Below are positions 61,752 to 64,000 of a stretch of 64,000 bases of DNA, piece after piece. The DNA is taken from assembly GCA_014649555.1 (NCBI GenBank), contig BMTG01000004.1, forward strand, positions 310,001-374,000, written 5' to 3'. A program made the position numbers and the translations under genes. The DNA is from Streptomyces globisporus (lineage in GTDB: Bacteria > Actinomycetota > Actinomycetes > Streptomycetales > Streptomycetaceae). How positions within the stretch are numbered: position 1 is the first letter of the stretch; every line of letters starts with the position of its first letter. The notes under the pieces are model-generated. The model worked only from the letters and a program-made list of their open reading frames with translations. It was not told where the DNA came from and searched no databases.

Positions 61752-63049
61752 CGGCGGAGCCCCGTCCCGCCCGCTGTGCCCGGCCGCTCCGGTTCACCCG
61801 TGCGGGCCTCGACCGGAAGGATCGCATGGACCCGGAAGCCGCCGCCGTACCGAGGTCCCGCGGTGAGGACCCCGCCGAGGGCGGTGACGCGTTCCCGCAT
61901 GCCGACCAGGCCGTGGCCGCCGCTGTCCAGGCCGTCGCCCCCGCCCGGGCCGTCGGCCGGTCCGGTCCCGGGGCGCCGGCCGGCGCTCCCCCGGCCGTTG
62001 TCGAGCACGGTGACCTCCGCGGTGGTGCCCACCCGGACGACGCTCACCTCGGCCTTGGCTCCGGCGCCCGCGTGCTTGCGGACGTTGGTCAGGGCCTCCT
62101 GGATGACCCGGTAGGCGGCGAGGTCGACGGCGGCGGGCAGCCGGTCGCGGTCGGCGCAGGCCACCTCGACGGGGAGCCCGGCGTTGCGGAAGGTGGTGAC
62201 CAGTTCGCCGAGGACGGCGAGCCCGGGGGCCGGTTCGGTGGGCGCCTCGGGGTCGCCCTGCTGGCGCAGGAGGCCGACGGTGACCCGGAGTTCGTTGAGG
62301 GCGGAGCGGCTGGCGTCGCGGACATGGGCGAGCGCCTCCTTGGCCTGGTCCGGGCGCTTGTCCATGACGTGGGCGGCGACCCCGGCCTGGACGTTGACCA
62401 GGGCGATGTGGTGGGCGACGACGTCGTGGAGGTCCCGGGCGATCCGCAGCCGCTCCTCGGCGACCCGGCGGCGGGCCTCCTCCTCCCGGGTGCGTTCGGC
62501 CCGCTCGGCCCGCTCCCGGATGGCGTCGACGAACGCGCGCCTGCTCCGTACGGCGTCCCCGGCGGCGGAGGCGAGACCGGTCCAGGCGAAGACGCCGAAG
62601 TTCTCCTGGCTGTACCAGGGGGTCGAGCCGAAGACCATCGCGGCCGTGGTGAGCCCTCCCATGGTCAGCAGCCCGACCCGCCAGGTGGTGGGGCGGTCGG
62701 TGCGCGAGGCGACGGTGTAGAGGGCGATGACGGTGCTCATGACCACCGGGGCGGGCGGGTCCATCAGGACGTACTCGACGGCCGCGAGCGCCGCGGTGAC
62801 GGCGAGGACCTGCATCGGGCGGCGGCGCCGCAGCACGAGGGCCGCGGCGGTGAGGGTCATCAGGAGCACGCTGAACAGCTCGGGGGTACGGGTCCCGAAG
62901 GCGGGCGGCCCGTGGCCGTCGCCCGGGTCGGTGAACGAGCTGCAGATCATCGCGACGAGGGTGCAGAACGCCAGGGTCGCGTCGAAAGCGAGCGGATGTT
63001 CCCGGAGCCAGCGGCGGGCGCGCGCGAAGCCGGACGAGAGGGTGGTCAC
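61748..63049 (-). CDS. Sensor histidine kinase (HisKA_3)
   Basis: A 433-residue membrane kinase: about five helices in the first 165 residues, a short linker coiled coil rich in Glu/Arg, the phospho-acceptor His208 in IARDLHDVVAHH, and a HATPase domain with QEALTNVRKHA, DNGRGS and GHGLVGMRERV. The N-terminal part has no large sensor loop. Start uncertain: GTG 63049 follows TACCGT by eight bases; TTG 63058 is in frame. Confidence 0.88.
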   Translation of the reverse strand: MTTLSSGFARARRWLREHPLAFDATLAFCTLVAMICSSFTDPGDGHGPPAFGTRTPELFSVLLMTLTAAALVLRRRRPMQVLAVTAALAAVEYVLMDPPAPVVMSTVIALYTVASRTDRPTTWRVGLLTMGGLTTAAMVFGSTPWYSQENFGVFAWTGLASAAGDAVRSRRAFVDAIRERAERAERTREEEARRRVAEERLRIARDLHDVVAHHIALVNVQAGVAAHVMDKRPDQAKEALAHVRDASRSALNELRVTVGLLRQQGDPEAPTEPAPGLAVLGELVTTFRNAGLPVEVACADRDRLPAAVDLAAYRVIQEALTNVRKHAGAGAKAEVSVVRVGTTAEVTVLDNGRGSAGRRPGTGPADGPGGGDGLDSGGHGLVGMRERVTALGGVLTAGPRYGGGFRVHAILPVEARTGEPERPGTAGGTGLRR

Positions 63050-63117
63050 GTCCAGCAACGGTACGCGGCCGGTCCTCGGCGGCGTGAGCCTTCCCGACGG
63101 GAGAGCCGGCGGAAGCG

Positions 63118-63157
63118 CCGCTGCCCCGCGTCCGGCGGACCGGACGCGGGGCAGCGG
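63118..63157. terminator. Terminator of the pspA-pspAA operon
   Basis: 18-base perfect arms (63118-63135 and 63140-63157, beginning CCGCTGCCCCGCG) with a 4-base loop, 30 bases past the pspAA stop. Confidence 0.75.
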
Positions 63158-63187
63158 GTGTGCCGGGTGCTGGTGGGCGTCCCGTGG

Positions 63188-63466
63188 TCAGTTGGGGATG
63201 AGCCCGTCGTCGCCGAGCATGGCGGTGACGTCTTCGAGGGTGGCGTCGGGCGCCGGCAGGATCAGCTCGGACGGCTCCAGGGAGTCGTCCGGCAGCGGAG
63301 TGCCGAGCTCGCGCACCTTGTCCAGGAGTGCGTGGAGGGTGGTGCGAAAGCCGGGGCCGTCGCCGCTCTCCATCTCCTTGAGCAGGACGTCGTCGAGTTC
63401 GTTCAGCTCGACGACGTGACTGTCGGCCAGCTTGACCTGGCCCTCCCCCATGATCCGTACGATCAT
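63188..63466 (-). CDS. pspAA: PspA-associated protein PspAA
   Basis: A 92-residue protein with a basic N-terminal strand (MIVRIMGEGQVKL), an acidic helix pair (ELNELDDVLLKEME) and a conserved C-terminus. This matches the PspAA domain proteins that accompany PspA in actinobacteria and help its membrane function. It starts 10 bases after the pspA stop, so they are one operon. No enzymatic role is known. Confidence 0.85.
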   Translation of the reverse strand: MIVRIMGEGQVKLADSHVVELNELDDVLLKEMESGDGPGFRTTLHALLDKVRELGTPLPDDSLEPSELILPAPDATLEDVTAMLGDDGLIPN

Positions 63467-63476
63467 GACGCTGCCC

Positions 63477-64000
63477 TTACTGCTTGTCGAACTTGTGCGG
63501 GGACGACTGCTGCGACTGCTGGGAACCGTCCTGGGCGCCGCCCTCGATGGCCTGCTGCGAGGACGAGGAGCCGCCGGCCAGCTCGGCCTTCATGCGCTGC
63601 AGCTCCAGCTCCACGTCGCTGCCGCCGGAGATCCGGTCCAGCTCGGCGGCGATGTCGTCCTTCGCCGTGCCGGTCGGGTCGTCCAGGGCGCCGGAGGCGA
63701 GCAGTTCGTCGATGGCGCCGGCCCGCGCCTGGAGCTGCTGCGTCTTGTCCTCGGCCCGCTGGATCGCGAGGCCGACGTCGCCCATCTCCTCGGAGATGCC
63801 GGAGAAGGCCTCGCCGATCCGGGTCTGGGCCTGGGCCGCCGTGTAGGTGGCCTTGATGGTCTCCTTCTTCGTGCGGAAGGCGTCGACCTTGGCCTGCAGC
63901 CGCTGCGCCGCGAGGGTGAGCTTCTCCTCCTCGCCCTGCAGCGTGGTGTGCTGCGTCTCCAGGTCGGTGACCTGCTGCTGGAGGGCGGCGCGCCGTGAGA
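63477..64000 (-). CDS. pspA: Phage-shock protein PspA (start outside the window)
   Basis: The reading frame is open from the right edge to TAA at 63477, giving 174 visible residues. It is one long coiled coil: LQQQVTDLETQ near the edge, then QRLQAKVDAFRTKKE, AQAQTRIGEAFSGISEEMGD and LAIQRAEDKTQQL, typical of PspA/Vipp1. The C-terminus ends in a Ser/Gln-rich tail. PspA forms scaffolds on the inner face of the membrane under envelope stress. The N-terminal amphipathic helix lies beyond 64000. Confidence 0.92.
   Translation of the reverse strand, partial: SRRAALQQQVTDLETQHTTLQGEEEKLTLAAQRLQAKVDAFRTKKETIKATYTAAQAQTRIGEAFSGISEEMGDVGLAIQRAEDKTQQLQARAGAIDELLASGALDDPTGTAKDDIAAELDRISGGSDVELELQRMKAELAGGSSSSQQAIEGGAQDGSQQSQQSSPHKFDKQ

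Overview
The window is high-GC actinobacterial DNA and looks like the conserved core of a Streptomyces chromosome. The signs are strong G/C third-position bias, dense gene packing with GTG/TTG starts, ATGA/GTGA translational couplings, many start codons placed 6-7 bases after a TANNNT -10 box (leaderless genes), long perfect-palindrome terminators, an actinobacterial qcrCAB/ctaCDEF respiratory supercomplex and a trp leader peptide. From memory, the gene order matches the S. coelicolor SCO2102-SCO2168 region, and much of it also parallels the M. tuberculosis Rv2172c-Rv2204c block. I see no prophage, transposase, CRISPR array, tRNA or rRNA.

Layout. 1-4.1 kb: a membrane protein cut by the window edge, metF, thiE, an Rv2175c-type DNA-binding protein, an FAD reductase and a small conserved protein. 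4.1-6.5 kb: TPP riboswitch and thiO-thiS-thiG. 6.7-9.5 kb: PASTA Ser/Thr kinase and endonuclease IV. 9.5-11.1 kb: Mo-cofactor oxidoreductase, bacterioferritin and its ferredoxin (iron box). 11.2-14.8 kb: class II DAHP synthase diverging from a trp-attenuated fused anthranilate synthase. 14.8-18.6 kb: D-2-hydroxyacid dehydrogenase, a MacRS-type two-component system and a PlsC acyltransferase. 18.8-25.3 kb: esterase, EEP phosphatase, glucokinase with its DUF5304 partner, an ArsA-like ATPase with an SRPBCC protein, and a metallophosphoesterase. 25.5-31.2 kb: acyl-CoA synthetase, GT4 and GT87 glycosyltransferases, and a peptidase-like lipoprotein. 31.2-36.7 kb: two NlpC/P60 hydrolases, a YacP-like NYN protein, a zinc ribbon, a rhomboid and a RAM-only Lrp protein.

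36.7-39.6 kb: a cysteine-desulfurase-like enzyme behind a SAM-IV riboswitch, and trpD. 39.7-49.1 kb: the respiratory block (qcrBAC, ctaE, then ctaF-D-C), interrupted by a degenerate receiver protein and an L,D-transpeptidase. 49.4-57.6 kb: IscS-TusA fusion, adenosine-kinase-like PfkB enzyme, a small leaderless ORF, a secreted protein, ErpA, NadA and a probably 5'-truncated repeat protein. 57.7-64 kb: RND transporter, two-component system, PspAA and PspA (cut by the edge).

How it fits together. Aromatic/Trp supply (DAHP synthase, TrpE-TrpG, TrpD), sulfur and one-carbon metabolism (metF, SAM-IV-controlled desulfurase, IscS-TusA, ErpA), thiamine, NAD, iron storage, envelope building and the cytochrome bcc-aa3 branch sit side by side. 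The main regulatory finds are a TPP riboswitch, a SAM-IV riboswitch, a probable c-di-AMP-type leader upstream of one NlpC/P60 gene, a ribosome-mediated trp attenuator whose leader peptide is itself leaderless, a DmdR/IdeR-type iron box, and several unexplained palindromes at promoters or start codons.
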